Below are positions 8,466-17,099 of a stretch of 64,000 bases of DNA, in pieces. The DNA is taken from positions 3,968,001 to 4,032,000 of the forward strand of contig NZ_OZ240249.1 of NCBI RefSeq assembly GCF_965198245.1, read 5' to 3'. This DNA is from Poriferisodalis sp965198245. Lineage in GTDB: Bacteria; Actinomycetota; Acidimicrobiia; Acidimicrobiales; Poriferisodalaceae. The translations under genes were made by a program, and so were the position numbers. Below the pieces are notes generated by a model. It did no database searches. It was not told where the DNA came from and worked only from the letters and a program-made list of their open reading frames with translations. Positions within the stretch are counted from its first letter, which is position 1. Each line of letters opens with the position of its first letter.

Positions 8466-10163
8466 ATGGCAGCAGCAACGACCAACGGCACGACGAACGG
8501 CAGCACCAGCGACGAGCCCGACTACGAGGTCATCATCATCGGTGCAGGCGTTGCCGGCATCTACCAGATGTACCGGCTCGCCGAACGCGGTGTCCATGCG
8601 ACCGTGCTCGAGATGGGCAGCGACCTGGGCGGCACGTGGTTCTGGAACCGCTACCCCGGCTGCCGCTTCGACTCCGAGAGCTACACCTACGGCTACTCGT
8701 TCTCCGACGAGCTGCTCGACGAGTGGCACTGGCAAGAGCGCTTCTCGGGCCAGTCCGAGAACCTGCGCTACCTGAACTACGTCGCCGACAAGTTCGACCT
8801 GCGCAAGTACATGCAGTTCGACTGCACTGTGGAATGGGCGCACTTCGACGACACCCACAATATGTGGCGGCTGCACCTTGCCGACGGTCGCGACCTGTCC
8901 TCCCGCTTCCTGCTCACCGCACTGGGCCTGCTGTCCGCGCCGACCTATCCCCGCATCGAAGGCGTCAACGCCGACGGCACTGATGTGTTCGGGGGCCCGT
9001 CGTTCCACACCTACCACTGGCCGGCCGAACCGGTCGAGATCGAGGGCAAGCGAGTCGCGGTCATCGGCACCGGCGCCACGGGGGTGCAGGCCATCGCCGC
9101 CATCGGCGAGCAGGCCGAGCACCTGACGGTCTTCCAGCGGCGGCCGAACTGGTGTGCACCGCTGCACAACAGCGAGATCTCCGATTCCGAGATGGCGGGC
9201 ATCCGAGCCCGCTACGACGAGATCTTCGACAAGTGCGCCCGCACCCCTGGCGGTTTCGAGCACGAGCCAGACCGTCGCGGTTTCTGGAACGTGCCGCCCG
9301 AAGAGCGCCGGGCGATGTGGGAGAAGCTGTACGGGGAGCCGGGATTCGGCATCTGGATGGCCAACTTCCGCGAGATCTTCTTCGACGAAGAGGCCAACGC
9401 GGAGCTGTCGGCGTTCATTGGCGACAAGATCCGCGAGCGGGTCGACGATCCGGTCATCGCCGAGAAGCTCGTCCCCAAAGACCACGGCTTCGGCGTGCAG
9501 CGGGTCCCGCTCGAGACGCTCTACTACGAGACGTACAACCGGCCCAACGTGGACTTGGTGGATCTGCAGGAGACGCCGATCACGAAGATCACCCCGACCG
9601 GCGTCCAGACGACCGATCAGCACTATGAGTTCGATCTCATCGTCTACGCCACGGGTTTCGACGCCATCACCGGCGCCTTCGACCGCATCGACTTCCAAGG
9701 CAGCGGCGGCCTGAAGCTGCGGGACAAGTGGGGGGACGGGCCCGTCACCTACATCGGTCTGATGGTCAACGGATTCCCCAACCTGCTGACCATCGCCGGG
9801 CCGCAGAGTGGCTCAGCATCCACCAACTACCCGCGGGGCATCGAGATCGGCGTCGACTGGGTGACCGGGATGCTCGACCACATCTGGGAAAACGGCTACA
9901 CCCGCTTCGAGGCCAACGAAGACGCCGAGCGGGATTGGACCAACCACGTCGTCGAGATGTACAGCATGATGCTGATGCGCAAGGCCCAGGGCTGGTTCAC
10001 GGGCTACAACTCGAATGTGGACGGACACGAGAAGGGCACCATTCGCTACCTCGTGTACAACGGCGGCGCGCCGAAGTACAAGCGCCGCATCGACGAGATC
10101 GCCGACCATGACTACGAAGGCGTGTCGTTCGCAACCGAGCGCACGGCGGTCGGAGTCGGCTGA
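8466..10163 (+). CDS. Flavin-containing monooxygenase, Baeyer-Villiger type
   Basis: 565 residues from the ATG at 8466, chosen because GGGGGAA lies just upstream. The open frame extends further 5' but without family similarity. Features are the FAD-binding Rossmann motif GAGVAG (26-31), the GGTWFWNRYPG signature of type I BVMOs, the BVMO fingerprint FGGPSFHTYHW (about residues 175-185, fits FxGxxxHxxxW), and a second Rossmann motif for NADPH (VIGTGATGVQ, about 199-208). Such enzymes insert oxygen next to a ketone or hydroxylate, using NADPH and O2. The substrate is unknown. The position beside luciferase-like and thiolase/DUF35 genes suggests a catabolic setting, for instance steroid- or terpenoid-like ketones, which is inference. 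A second BVMO is at 49209-51128. Confidence 0.9.
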   Translation: MAAATTNGTTNGSTSDEPDYEVIIIGAGVAGIYQMYRLAERGVHATVLEMGSDLGGTWFWNRYPGCRFDSESYTYGYSFSDELLDEWHWQERFSGQSENLRYLNYVADKFDLRKYMQFDCTVEWAHFDDTHNMWRLHLADGRDLSSRFLLTALGLLSAPTYPRIEGVNADGTDVFGGPSFHTYHWPAEPVEIEGKRVAVIGTGATGVQAIAAIGEQAEHLTVFQRRPNWCAPLHNSEISDSEMAGIRARYDEIFDKCARTPGGFEHEPDRRGFWNVPPEERRAMWEKLYGEPGFGIWMANFREIFFDEEANAELSAFIGDKIRERVDDPVIAEKLVPKDHGFGVQRVPLETLYYETYNRPNVDLVDLQETPITKITPTGVQTTDQHYEFDLIVYATGFDAITGAFDRIDFQGSGGLKLRDKWGDGPVTYIGLMVNGFPNLLTIAGPQSGSASTNYPRGIEIGVDWVTGMLDHIWENGYTRFEANEDAERDWTNHVVEMYSMMLMRKAQGWFTGYNSNVDGHEKGTIRYLVYNGGAPKYKRRIDEIADHDYEGVSFATERTAVGVG

Positions 10164-10164
10164 A

Positions 10165-10234
10165 CCTGAGCTGCCGATCCTGAGCTGCCGATCCTGGGCT
10201 GGGGATCCTGGGCTATGGATCCTGAGGTGCTGAT
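10165..10234. repeat. 14-nt minisatellite, 5 copies, after the BVMO stop
   Basis: Five contiguous units of cctgagctgccgat and close variants begin two bases after the BVMO stop codon. The first two copies are identical and the last three carry substitutions. No protein or stable hairpin is evident. The period equals that of two other minisatellites in the window (11465-11510 and 21477-21584), suggesting a preferred slippage unit in this genome. Confidence 0.9.
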
Positions 10235-10288
10235 AGCGGGCCCCTCGCGGCGCTTGTGCATCTGACCGTTCCTGACTTGAGGTGAATC

Positions 10289-11461
10289 GTGGACATCTCT
10301 GGAGCTGCTGCCATCGTCGGGGTTGCCGAGACCGACTACATGCGTGGCACCTCGCTGAGCGTGCCCGAACTGGTGCTGGAAGCGACGATGGCCGCCATCG
10401 CCGATGCCGGACTCGATCCCAGCGAGATCGACGGCATCCTGCCGCCCCCGGGGTTCATCTCGTCCGAGGAGATCGCCGCCAACCTCGGCGCTCGTGACAT
10501 TCGCTACGCCGTCACGGTGCACATGGGCGGCGCCAGCCCGGTCGCAGCGCTGCAGTCGGCCACGATGGCCATCGCCGCGGGCGTTGCCACCAACGTCGTG
10601 ATCACCATGGGCTGGAACGGCTACTCGGCTATGCGGCCCCGGCCCGAGACCCGTCCGACCAAGCGACGCTTGGAACCGGGACCGTTCGTGGACGTGAGCC
10701 GTAACTTCTATGCGCCCTACGGCGTGCGTTCGGCTGTGCAGTGGTACTCGATGTACATCCAGCGCTATGTGGACATCTACGACGTCGAGCCGACCGATGC
10801 CGCTCAGGTGGCATTGACCTGCCGCGAACACGCACACCTCAACGACAAGGCCCTCATGGGCGGTCGGCCGATGACCATGGAGGACTACCTGGCCTCACCG
10901 CTGATCACCGAGCCGATGCGCAAGTTCGACTGCTGCCTGGAGACCGACTGCGCAGCCGCCGTGGTGCTGACCTCGCCTGAGCGGGCGAAAGACCTGCGCC
11001 ATACGCCGGTGCTGTGGCTGGGCGGTGCCGAGGGGCACCCCTACCCCGCCGACGAGATCACCAATCGGCCCGACATGCTCCGCTTGGGCCTCGACTCCGC
11101 AGCTCCCCGGGCGTTCGCGATGGCGGGCGTGCAGCCGTCCGACATGGACTTCCTGCAGATCTACGACTGCTTCACCTACGTCGTGCTGATGGAGCTTGAG
11201 GCCATCGGCATGTGCCCGAAGGGCGGTGCAAAGGAATTCGTGGCCGACGGGAACATCTCGCTCGGCGGCCGCTACCCGATGAACACCCATGGCGGCCTGC
11301 TGTCCCAGGGTCACGCATGGGGCCTCAACCACGTCGTGGAAGCGGCCCGACAGCTGCGCCACGAGGCCGGCGACGCCCAAGTGCCTGGCGCCGAAGTGGG
11401 GCTGGTGACCGGTTACGGCGATCTGGGCGACGGCAGCATCGCCGTGCTGGCCCGGGGCTGA
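10289..11461 (+). CDS. Thiolase-family protein (acetyl-CoA acetyltransferase-like, SCP-x/Ltp2-like subgroup)
   Basis: 390 residues, GTG start with GAGGTGAA close upstream. The N-terminal AAIVGVAETDYMRG and AIADAGLDPSEIDGIL segments are typical of lipid-transfer-type thiolases. The position where classical thiolases carry the nucleophilic Cys reads GGASPVAALQ, so that cysteine is missing. The C-terminal NTHGGLLSQGH block retains the His and Gly loop. This pattern is shared by Ltp2-like retro-aldolases, which act with a DUF35 partner in steroid side-chain degradation, and by several uncharacterised acyl-CoA enzymes. The next gene is a DUF35/Zn-ribbon protein 40 bases downstream, which supports a thiolase-DUF35 complex. 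Whether it cleaves C-C bonds or condenses acyl-CoAs is not decidable here. Confidence 0.85.
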   Translation: MDISGAAAIVGVAETDYMRGTSLSVPELVLEATMAAIADAGLDPSEIDGILPPPGFISSEEIAANLGARDIRYAVTVHMGGASPVAALQSATMAIAAGVATNVVITMGWNGYSAMRPRPETRPTKRRLEPGPFVDVSRNFYAPYGVRSAVQWYSMYIQRYVDIYDVEPTDAAQVALTCREHAHLNDKALMGGRPMTMEDYLASPLITEPMRKFDCCLETDCAAAVVLTSPERAKDLRHTPVLWLGGAEGHPYPADEITNRPDMLRLGLDSAAPRAFAMAGVQPSDMDFLQIYDCFTYVVLMELEAIGMCPKGGAKEFVADGNISLGGRYPMNTHGGLLSQGHAWGLNHVVEAARQLRHEAGDAQVPGAEVGLVTGYGDLGDGSIAVLARG

Positions 11462-11464
11462 GGA

Positions 11465-11510
11465 CCCGACCCGATGAGCCCGACCCGATGAGCCCGACCC
11501 GATGAGCCCG
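11465..11510 (+). repeat. 14-nt repeat forming two ATGA-coupled mini-ORFs before the DUF35 start
   Basis: ATG codons occur at 11474, 11488 and 11502, exactly 14 bases apart. The first two each open the five-codon frame ATGAGCCCGACCCGATGA (MSPTR), whose TGA overlaps the next ATG as ATGA. The third ATG begins the DUF35 gene. Because 14 is not a multiple of 3, successive starts lie in different frames. Confidence 0.85.
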
Positions 11511-11921
11511 GCCAAGCCGGCCCGCAAGTACATCCCCCAGCCCGAGGGGTTGAACCTCGAATTCCACTTGGCGTGTCTGGAAGCGGGACTGCTGTGCATC
11601 CAGCGATGCTCGGACTGCGGGCAGTTCCGCCACCCGCAGCGCTGGTACTGCCCGTCGTGCCACAGCCGCAACTACGACTTCGCTCCGGTGAGCGGCAGCG
11701 GGCGCATCTACTCCATGGCCGTCAACCACTTCACCGTCGATCGCGGCTGGGTCGACGAGCTGCCGTACATCACCGCAGTCGTGGAGCTCGACGAGGGCCC
11801 CCGCGTGGTCGGTTCGTTGCGCGACGTGCAGCCGGGCGAGGCCAGCCTCGGCCGGCAGGTGCACATCTCGGTCGAGCCACGGGGCGAAGAATTCGCCTAC
11901 CTCTGGGTCGACCTGGTCTGA
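11502..11921 (+). CDS. Zn-ribbon / OB-fold DUF35 protein (thiolase partner)
   Basis: 139 residues. An N-terminal rubredoxin-like zinc ribbon (CSDCGQFRHPQRWYCPSC, about residues 37-54, two CxxC pairs) precedes the OB-fold containing SGSGRIYSM, GPRVVGSL and G(R)QVHISVEPRG. This is the DUF35 architecture of proteins that bind thiolase-like enzymes and position acyl-CoA (ChsH2 C-terminal domain type). Length is normal for a stand-alone DUF35 protein. The start ATG at 11502 is the last of three ATGs in a 14-nt repeat and comes 40 bases after the thiolase stop, so the two genes are probably co-transcribed and translated by reinitiation. Confidence 0.85.
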   Translation: MSPAKPARKYIPQPEGLNLEFHLACLEAGLLCIQRCSDCGQFRHPQRWYCPSCHSRNYDFAPVSGSGRIYSMAVNHFTVDRGWVDELPYITAVVELDEGPRVVGSLRDVQPGEASLGRQVHISVEPRGEEFAYLWVDLV

Positions 11922-11947
11922 GGCATCGGCGTCGAACGGCCGAGGCG

Positions 11948-11969
11948 GGAGCCGCCGACGGCCGGCTCC
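11948..11969. terminator. Possible bidirectional hairpin between converging genes
   Basis: A 7-bp perfect inverted repeat (ggagccg ... cggctcc) with an 8-base loop lies between the stops of the DUF35 gene (+) and the MFS gene (-). There is no T-run, so termination is only plausible. Confidence 0.35.
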
Positions 11970-11986
11970 GACGGTCGGGGCGACGC

Positions 11987-13162
11987 TCAAGCACTCCGTG
12001 TGTCGAGCCCGCTGGCGAGTACGGCGACGATGGCCAATCCGCCGACCGCGGCGGAGGCGAGATAGGCCGTGGTCGGACTGATCGCGAAGACGGGAAGCCA
12101 GATGATCGCGCCCAGCGCGTGACCCCCGAATCGAAGCGACAGGGTGAACGACAGCGCGCCGGCACGGTTGTCGGGCGCAGCAACCGAGGCGAGCGATTGG
12201 AAGCTGACTACCACGGACTGCGTCGCGGCGCCGGTGACGAACCACAAGATCGCCAGCGACCATGTCGACTGTGCGGCGGGGAGCAGCGCCACGAGCCCCG
12301 AGCAGACGGCGATCGCGATGGTGGCCGCTTGTCTCCCGCCCAAACGGTCAAGCATGATCCCCCACGATGGAGCCGCCAACATGCCGGCCAATCCTCCGCC
12401 GAACAAGAGCCAGCCGACCTGTGAACCCGTCAATCCGATGACATCCCGGCCACTCAAACCGACCAGGACCCTTGCCCCGACGGGCCCAAGAGCACTCAGT
12501 AGCGCTGTGACCGCTAGCAAGAGCGTCGGGCGGCGAATCAGGGAACGCAAGCGAGGCGGTGAGCTCGAGGCCTGATGCGAGCCTGATTCGCCGAGGTGAG
12601 AGACGCTCGGCAGCAGCAACGCAATGGCCGCACCGATGACTGCCGTCGCCACATAGGCCAAGCGCCAGTTCAGGTCGGCGCCGTAGCCGCCCACAACCGG
12701 GGCGGCCAGCTGACCGAGCGCTTGACATGCTGCGTACCGGCCGACGATCCGGCCCACGCGATCCGCTGGTGCCGTCTCGGTCAGTGTCGCCAGCAGCAGC
12801 GGCGTGATGAACGCGTTCATCGAGCCTTGGCCGACGCGGGCCGCCAGAAACCACAGGTACGAGGGCGCCGCGGCGCACGCAGCGGTCGCGACTGCGTACA
12901 GCACAACGGCAGGGCGCAATATCCGGGCGCGGCCCCAGCGGTCGGCAATCGTGCCCGACACCAGCAAGAGTCCCGCGAACGGCAAGAGGTAGCACCACAA
13001 CGCCCACCCGATTTGACCCGTCGTGACCGAGAAGGTCGAACGCAGCTCGGGGATCATCGGCAGCATCACGAAGGTGCCGAGCGGTCCCATCAGTCCGCCG
13101 AGATAGAGTAGCACCCGGCGCCACTGCCCACCCGCGAACCGTCCATTCATAAGCGCTCGCAC
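11987..13162 (-). CDS. MFS transporter (drug:H+ antiporter-like)
   Basis: 391 residues with about 11-12 hydrophobic helices. The loop after helix 2 reads GTIADRWGRARILRP, a recognisable MFS motif A variant (GxxxDRxGRR type), and a second copy after the central loop reads GIMLDRLGGRQAA. This is the layout of DHA1-type exporters of small molecules in the cytoplasmic membrane. The central loop between helices 6 and 7 (about residues 195-212) is short and Ser/Arg-rich. No regulator is adjacent and the substrate is unknown. The gene converges on the DUF35 gene and is divergent from the carboxylesterase gene. Confidence 0.85.
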   Translation of the reverse strand: MRALMNGRFAGGQWRRVLLYLGGLMGPLGTFVMLPMIPELRSTFSVTTGQIGWALWCYLLPFAGLLLVSGTIADRWGRARILRPAVVLYAVATAACAAAPSYLWFLAARVGQGSMNAFITPLLLATLTETAPADRVGRIVGRYAACQALGQLAAPVVGGYGADLNWRLAYVATAVIGAAIALLLPSVSHLGESGSHQASSSPPRLRSLIRRPTLLLAVTALLSALGPVGARVLVGLSGRDVIGLTGSQVGWLLFGGGLAGMLAAPSWGIMLDRLGGRQAATIAIAVCSGLVALLPAAQSTWSLAILWFVTGAATQSVVVSFQSLASVAAPDNRAGALSFTLSLRFGGHALGAIIWLPVFAISPTTAYLASAAVGGLAIVAVLASGLDTRSA

Positions 13163-13380
13163 GCTAGTTCTGCGCCAGAGCTACAGGCCGTTCGGGGCAG
13201 ATTGCCGGCAGCATCCGGCGGCCGCAGCGGCTCCGCGCACCTCGCGCCTAGCATCGCCGCCACGGCGTCACGGCGTCACGGCGACGGTCTGCCTGCAGTG
13301 GGAGGGTTGCCGGTGAGCCCGCCGAGACCCAGGCAGCACAAACCGGCCGGCGATCGGCCGGGAACCGACAGGGGGCAGGC

Positions 13381-14913
13381 ATGGCTGCAGAAGTAACGAT
13401 CACCTCGGGGCGACTGGGAGGCGCCGACGACCAGGGCGTCCACGCCTACAAGGGCATTCCCTATGCGGCGCCTCCGGTGGGCGACCTGCGCTTCCGGCCG
13501 CCGGTCGCGCCAGCCGGCTGGGACGGCGTACGCGACGCCTCGGCTTTCGGCCCAGTGGCGCTGCAGCAGTCGATGCCCGGCATCTTCGGCGAGCTGGGCA
13601 CCCCGCCGAACCCCGCCGGTGACGACTGCCTGCGGCTGAACGTCTGGACGCCGGACCCCACTGCAGGCGGCATGCCGGTGCTGGTGTGGATCCACGGCGG
13701 CGCCTTCTACGCCGGCAGCGGCGTGGACGACGTGTACAACGGTGCAGCGTTTGCCCGCGATGGCGTCGTCTGCGTGACGATCAACTACCGCCTCGGCGTG
13801 CAGGGATTCTGGAATCTGGCAAGCCACTTCCCCGACCTGTCCCAATCCGGCAACAACGGCATGCTCGACCAGATCGCTGCGCTGGAGTGGGTACAAGACA
13901 ACATCGGCGCGTTCGGCGGCGATCCCGGCAAGGTCACCATTGCCGGCGAGTCTGCGGGCGGCATGAGCTGCTCGACGCTGATGGCGATGCCCGCGGCGAA
14001 GGGCCTGTTCCGGGCTGCCATCCCCCAGAGCGGCGCCGCCCACAACGGCCTCAGCGCCGACACAACCTCGCTCATCGGCAGCTACGTGCTGGACGCGGTC
14101 GGCATCACACCGGGCGACACAGCTGCGCTGGCGGCGGTCAGCAACGACGACCTGCTCGCCGCGCAGATCGCGATCACCGACGATCTGAGCGCTACACGCG
14201 ACCCGGAGAAGTACCGCGAGGCAGCGGCGGTGCCGATGGCCTTCCAGCCCGTCTACTTCACCGAGGAATTGCCGCAGCGGCCGATCGACGCGATCGCTGC
14301 CGGCTCGGCGAAAGATGTCTCGGTCATGGTCGGCTCGACCAAGGAAGAAGCACTGATCTTCGTGGTCGACCTCAAAGAGATGTTCAACGAAGAACTCGTG
14401 CAAGCCACCGTGGGAGCAGTCTTCGGCATGGCCGGCAAGGACGGCGATGCGGCTCTGCAGCTCTACAGCGAGAATCGGCCCGGCGCCGCGCCGCACGAGT
14501 TGGCAGCGGCCGTCGAGACCGACCGTATGTTCACCGTGCCGGCCATCCGCATGGCCGACGCCCAAGCCGCGCACAACTCGGACCTGTGGACGTACCGCTT
14601 CGACTGGGACAACCCTGAGCGCGAAGGCGAATGGGGCGCGCACCATTTCATCGAGGTGCCGTTCGCATTCGACCAGACCGACAACGACATGGGTCGGGGC
14701 TTCGTCGGCAATAACCCGCCGACCGATCTGATCGCGGCCACGCACGACGCATGGGTCCGGTTTGCAACCGACGGCAATCCCAACCACGGCGGCCTGCCCG
14801 ACTGGCCGCGCTGGGATGCGAGCAATCGCCCGACGATGCTCTTCGACGACGAATGCCGAGTCGCCAACAGCCCCGCCGCCGCGGAGATCAGCCTCTGGGA
14901 CGGCGTGATCTAG
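13381..14913 (+). CDS. Type B carboxylesterase / lipase family
   Basis: 510 residues, alpha/beta hydrolase fold. The oxyanion hole is VWIHGGAFYAGSG (HGG at about 105-107), the nucleophile elbow GESAGG carries Ser191, the acid is probably Glu in GSTKEEA (about residue 320), and the catalytic His lies in GAHHFIEVPF (about residue 422). The N-terminal block GRLGGADDQGVHAYKGIPYA is the standard carboxylesterase type B opening. No signal peptide is apparent, so the protein is predicted cytoplasmic. It should hydrolyse carboxylic esters. A BVMO followed by an esterase is a common logic for ketone breakdown, but the BVMO here lies 3 kb away with other genes between. Confidence 0.9.
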   Translation: MAAEVTITSGRLGGADDQGVHAYKGIPYAAPPVGDLRFRPPVAPAGWDGVRDASAFGPVALQQSMPGIFGELGTPPNPAGDDCLRLNVWTPDPTAGGMPVLVWIHGGAFYAGSGVDDVYNGAAFARDGVVCVTINYRLGVQGFWNLASHFPDLSQSGNNGMLDQIAALEWVQDNIGAFGGDPGKVTIAGESAGGMSCSTLMAMPAAKGLFRAAIPQSGAAHNGLSADTTSLIGSYVLDAVGITPGDTAALAAVSNDDLLAAQIAITDDLSATRDPEKYREAAAVPMAFQPVYFTEELPQRPIDAIAAGSAKDVSVMVGSTKEEALIFVVDLKEMFNEELVQATVGAVFGMAGKDGDAALQLYSENRPGAAPHELAAAVETDRMFTVPAIRMADAQAAHNSDLWTYRFDWDNPEREGEWGAHHFIEVPFAFDQTDNDMGRGFVGNNPPTDLIAATHDAWVRFATDGNPNHGGLPDWPRWDASNRPTMLFDDECRVANSPAAAEISLWDGVI

Positions 14914-15224
14914 CCGCTCGGAACACACAAGCGCCGGCCTGCCATCAGCCACAGGTCGGTGCATGGATTGCAACGTACGCAATGCATGGATTGCAATCGT
15001 TCTGTTGCGTTGTTTGCAAGTGCTCACGTGTCCGCATCGTGCGGACGTGCCGTTCGCTCCCGCCCGTAGAATCAAGCTCTGCTGAGGCCTTCGAATCCGG
15101 CAGGAATCAGAGCCTCCAGATTCGGTGGGCCTCCGTTCTGCGCCCGGAGTCCTTCGACTCCGCTCACTTCGGGTGAGCTTGCAACCCAACGCTGCGTCGG
15201 CGCCGTCTCCTTGCGAGGATCACC
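14914..15224. promoter_or_regulatory. 311-base intergenic region before typA with a 14-nt direct repeat
   Basis: No gene is seen. The notable element is a perfect direct repeat tgcatggattgcaa at 14960-14973 and 14983-14996 (23-base spacing, about two helical turns), which could be a regulator site or part of the typA promoter. The sequence around it is less GC-rich than its surroundings. The regulatory role is a guess. Confidence 0.4.
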
Positions 15225-17099
15225 ATGGCTGCATCCCCTCATCTCGTTGCGCGCGCAGACCTGCGCAATGTGGCCATCATCGCTCACGTCGATCACGGAA
15301 AGACCACCCTCGTCGACGCCATGCTGTGGCAGTCAGGGGCCTTTCGCGCCAACGAGACGGTTGCCGAGCGGGTCATGGACTCGATGGACCTCGAACGCGA
15401 AAAGGGCATCACGATCCTGGCCAAGAACACCGCTGTGCGCTACGTGCGCGACAGCGGCGAGAAGACGAAGATCAACGTCGTCGATACGCCGGGCCACTCC
15501 GACTTCGGCGGCGAGGTGGAGCGCGCCCTGACGATGGTGGACGGCGTCCTGCTGCTGGTCGACTCCAGCGAGGGCCCACTGCCCCAGACGCGCTTCGTCC
15601 TGCGCAAGGCACTGGAGCTGCTACTGCCCGTCGTGCTGGTGATCAACAAGATCGACCGGTCCGACGCTCGCATTGCTGACGTCGTCGACGAGGTGTACGA
15701 GCTGTTCTTGGACCTCGACGCGACCGACGACCAGATCGACTTCCCGATCGTGTACACCAACGCCCGCCAGGGCACAGCAACGCTCGATCTCGGCCAGCCA
15801 GGCACTGACCTGCGTCCGATGTTCGAGACGCTGCTCGAGACCGTGCCCGCTCCGTTGCACGACCCCGAGCATTCGCTCCAGGCGTGGGTCACCAACCTCG
15901 ACTCAAGTCCCTACGTGGGGCGCATCGCGATGTGCCGGGTCATGCACGGAACCATCAAGCGAGGCCAGAGCGTGGCGTGGTGCCGCACCGACGGCACGAC
16001 CACCACAGCCAAGGTCAACGAGCTGTATGTCACCGAAAGCCTCGATCGAGTGGACGCCGACGAGGCCGGCGCCGGCGAGATCATCGCCATCTCGGGCATC
16101 GAGGACATCACGATCGGCGACACGCTCGCCGATCCGACCAACCCCGAGCCGTTGCCCCTCATCACCGTGGACGAGCCGAGTCTGTCCATCACGATCGGCA
16201 TCAACACCTCTCCGATGGCAGGACTCGAGGGCGACAAGGTCACCGCCCGCCTCATCAAGAACCGCCTCGACGTCGAGCTGATCGGCAACGTGTCGGTGCG
16301 AGTGCTGGACACCGAGCGGCCCGACACCTGGGAGGTCCAGGGGCGAGGCGAGCTTCAGTTGGCAGTGCTGGTGGAGATCATGCGCCGCGAGGGTTTCGAG
16401 ATGACCGTGGGCAAGCCCAAGGTAGTCACCCGCACCATCGACGGAACGCTTCACGAGCCCACCGAGCGCGTCACCATCGACATCCCCGAGAGTTCCGTCG
16501 GGGCAGTTACCCAGCTACTCGGCGAGCGCAAGGCCGACATGGTCGCCATGTCCAACCACGGCACCGGATGGGTTCGGCTGGACTACATCGTGGCGGCACG
16601 TGGCCTCATCGGCTTCCGCACTGAATTCCTGACCGAGACGCGGGGCACCGGCCTCATGGCCAACGTGTTCGAGGGCTACACACCTTGGCTCGGCGAGCTT
16701 CGCACCCGCCACTCGGGATCGATCGTCGCAGACCGCAAAGGTTCAGTCACCGGTTACGCCGTGGCTGCTGTGCAAGAGCGGGCGTCGCTGTTCGTGGCAC
16801 CCGGTGACGAGGTCTACGAGGGCATGGTCATCGGCGAGAACCCACGCACCGAGGACATGGACGTCAACATCTGCCGCGAGAAGAAGCAGACCAACGTCCG
16901 CGCCGCTGCCTCCGACGACACCATCCGCTTGACACCACCGCGTGTCCTGTCGCTCGAGCAAGCGCTGGAATTCATCGGCGACGACGAATGCGTGGAAGTC
17001 ACTCCGAACGCCATCCGCGTCCGCAAGACGGTCATCGACGCCACCGCCCGCGGCCGCGCCCGCAAGCGCCTCCAGCGGACGAACGCCTCCGAGGGCTAG
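15225..17099 (+). CDS. typA: Ribosome-associated GTPase TypA/BipA
   Basis: 624 residues, full length for the family. The G domain shows AHVDHGKTTL (about 20-29), the switch region EREKGITIL, DTPGHSDFGGEVERAL, and NKIDR (about 138-142). Elongation-factor-like domains II, III and V follow, and the TypA-specific C-terminal domain contains RGLIGFRTEFLTETRGTG and the MAVRKTV-like ending NAIRVRKTVID. TypA binds the 70S ribosome at the A-site region and supports stress and low-temperature translation and 50S assembly. The ATG at 15225 is preceded by GCGAGGATCACC, a reasonable ribosome-binding site. Its TAG stop shares a CTAG palindrome with the stop of the converging gene. Confidence 0.97.
   Translation: MAASPHLVARADLRNVAIIAHVDHGKTTLVDAMLWQSGAFRANETVAERVMDSMDLEREKGITILAKNTAVRYVRDSGEKTKINVVDTPGHSDFGGEVERALTMVDGVLLLVDSSEGPLPQTRFVLRKALELLLPVVLVINKIDRSDARIADVVDEVYELFLDLDATDDQIDFPIVYTNARQGTATLDLGQPGTDLRPMFETLLETVPAPLHDPEHSLQAWVTNLDSSPYVGRIAMCRVMHGTIKRGQSVAWCRTDGTTTTAKVNELYVTESLDRVDADEAGAGEIIAISGIEDITIGDTLADPTNPEPLPLITVDEPSLSITIGINTSPMAGLEGDKVTARLIKNRLDVELIGNVSVRVLDTERPDTWEVQGRGELQLAVLVEIMRREGFEMTVGKPKVVTRTIDGTLHEPTERVTIDIPESSVGAVTQLLGERKADMVAMSNHGTGWVRLDYIVAARGLIGFRTEFLTETRGTGLMANVFEGYTPWLGELRTRHSGSIVADRKGSVTGYAVAAVQERASLFVAPGDEVYEGMVIGENPRTEDMDVNICREKKQTNVRAAASDDTIRLTPPRVLSLEQALEFIGDDECVEVTPNAIRVRKTVIDATARGRARKRLQRTNASEG

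Noticed and set aside
8070..9698. 542-codon minus-strand frame across the first BVMO
   Set aside because: It is the reverse of the BVMO gene and has no domain of its own.
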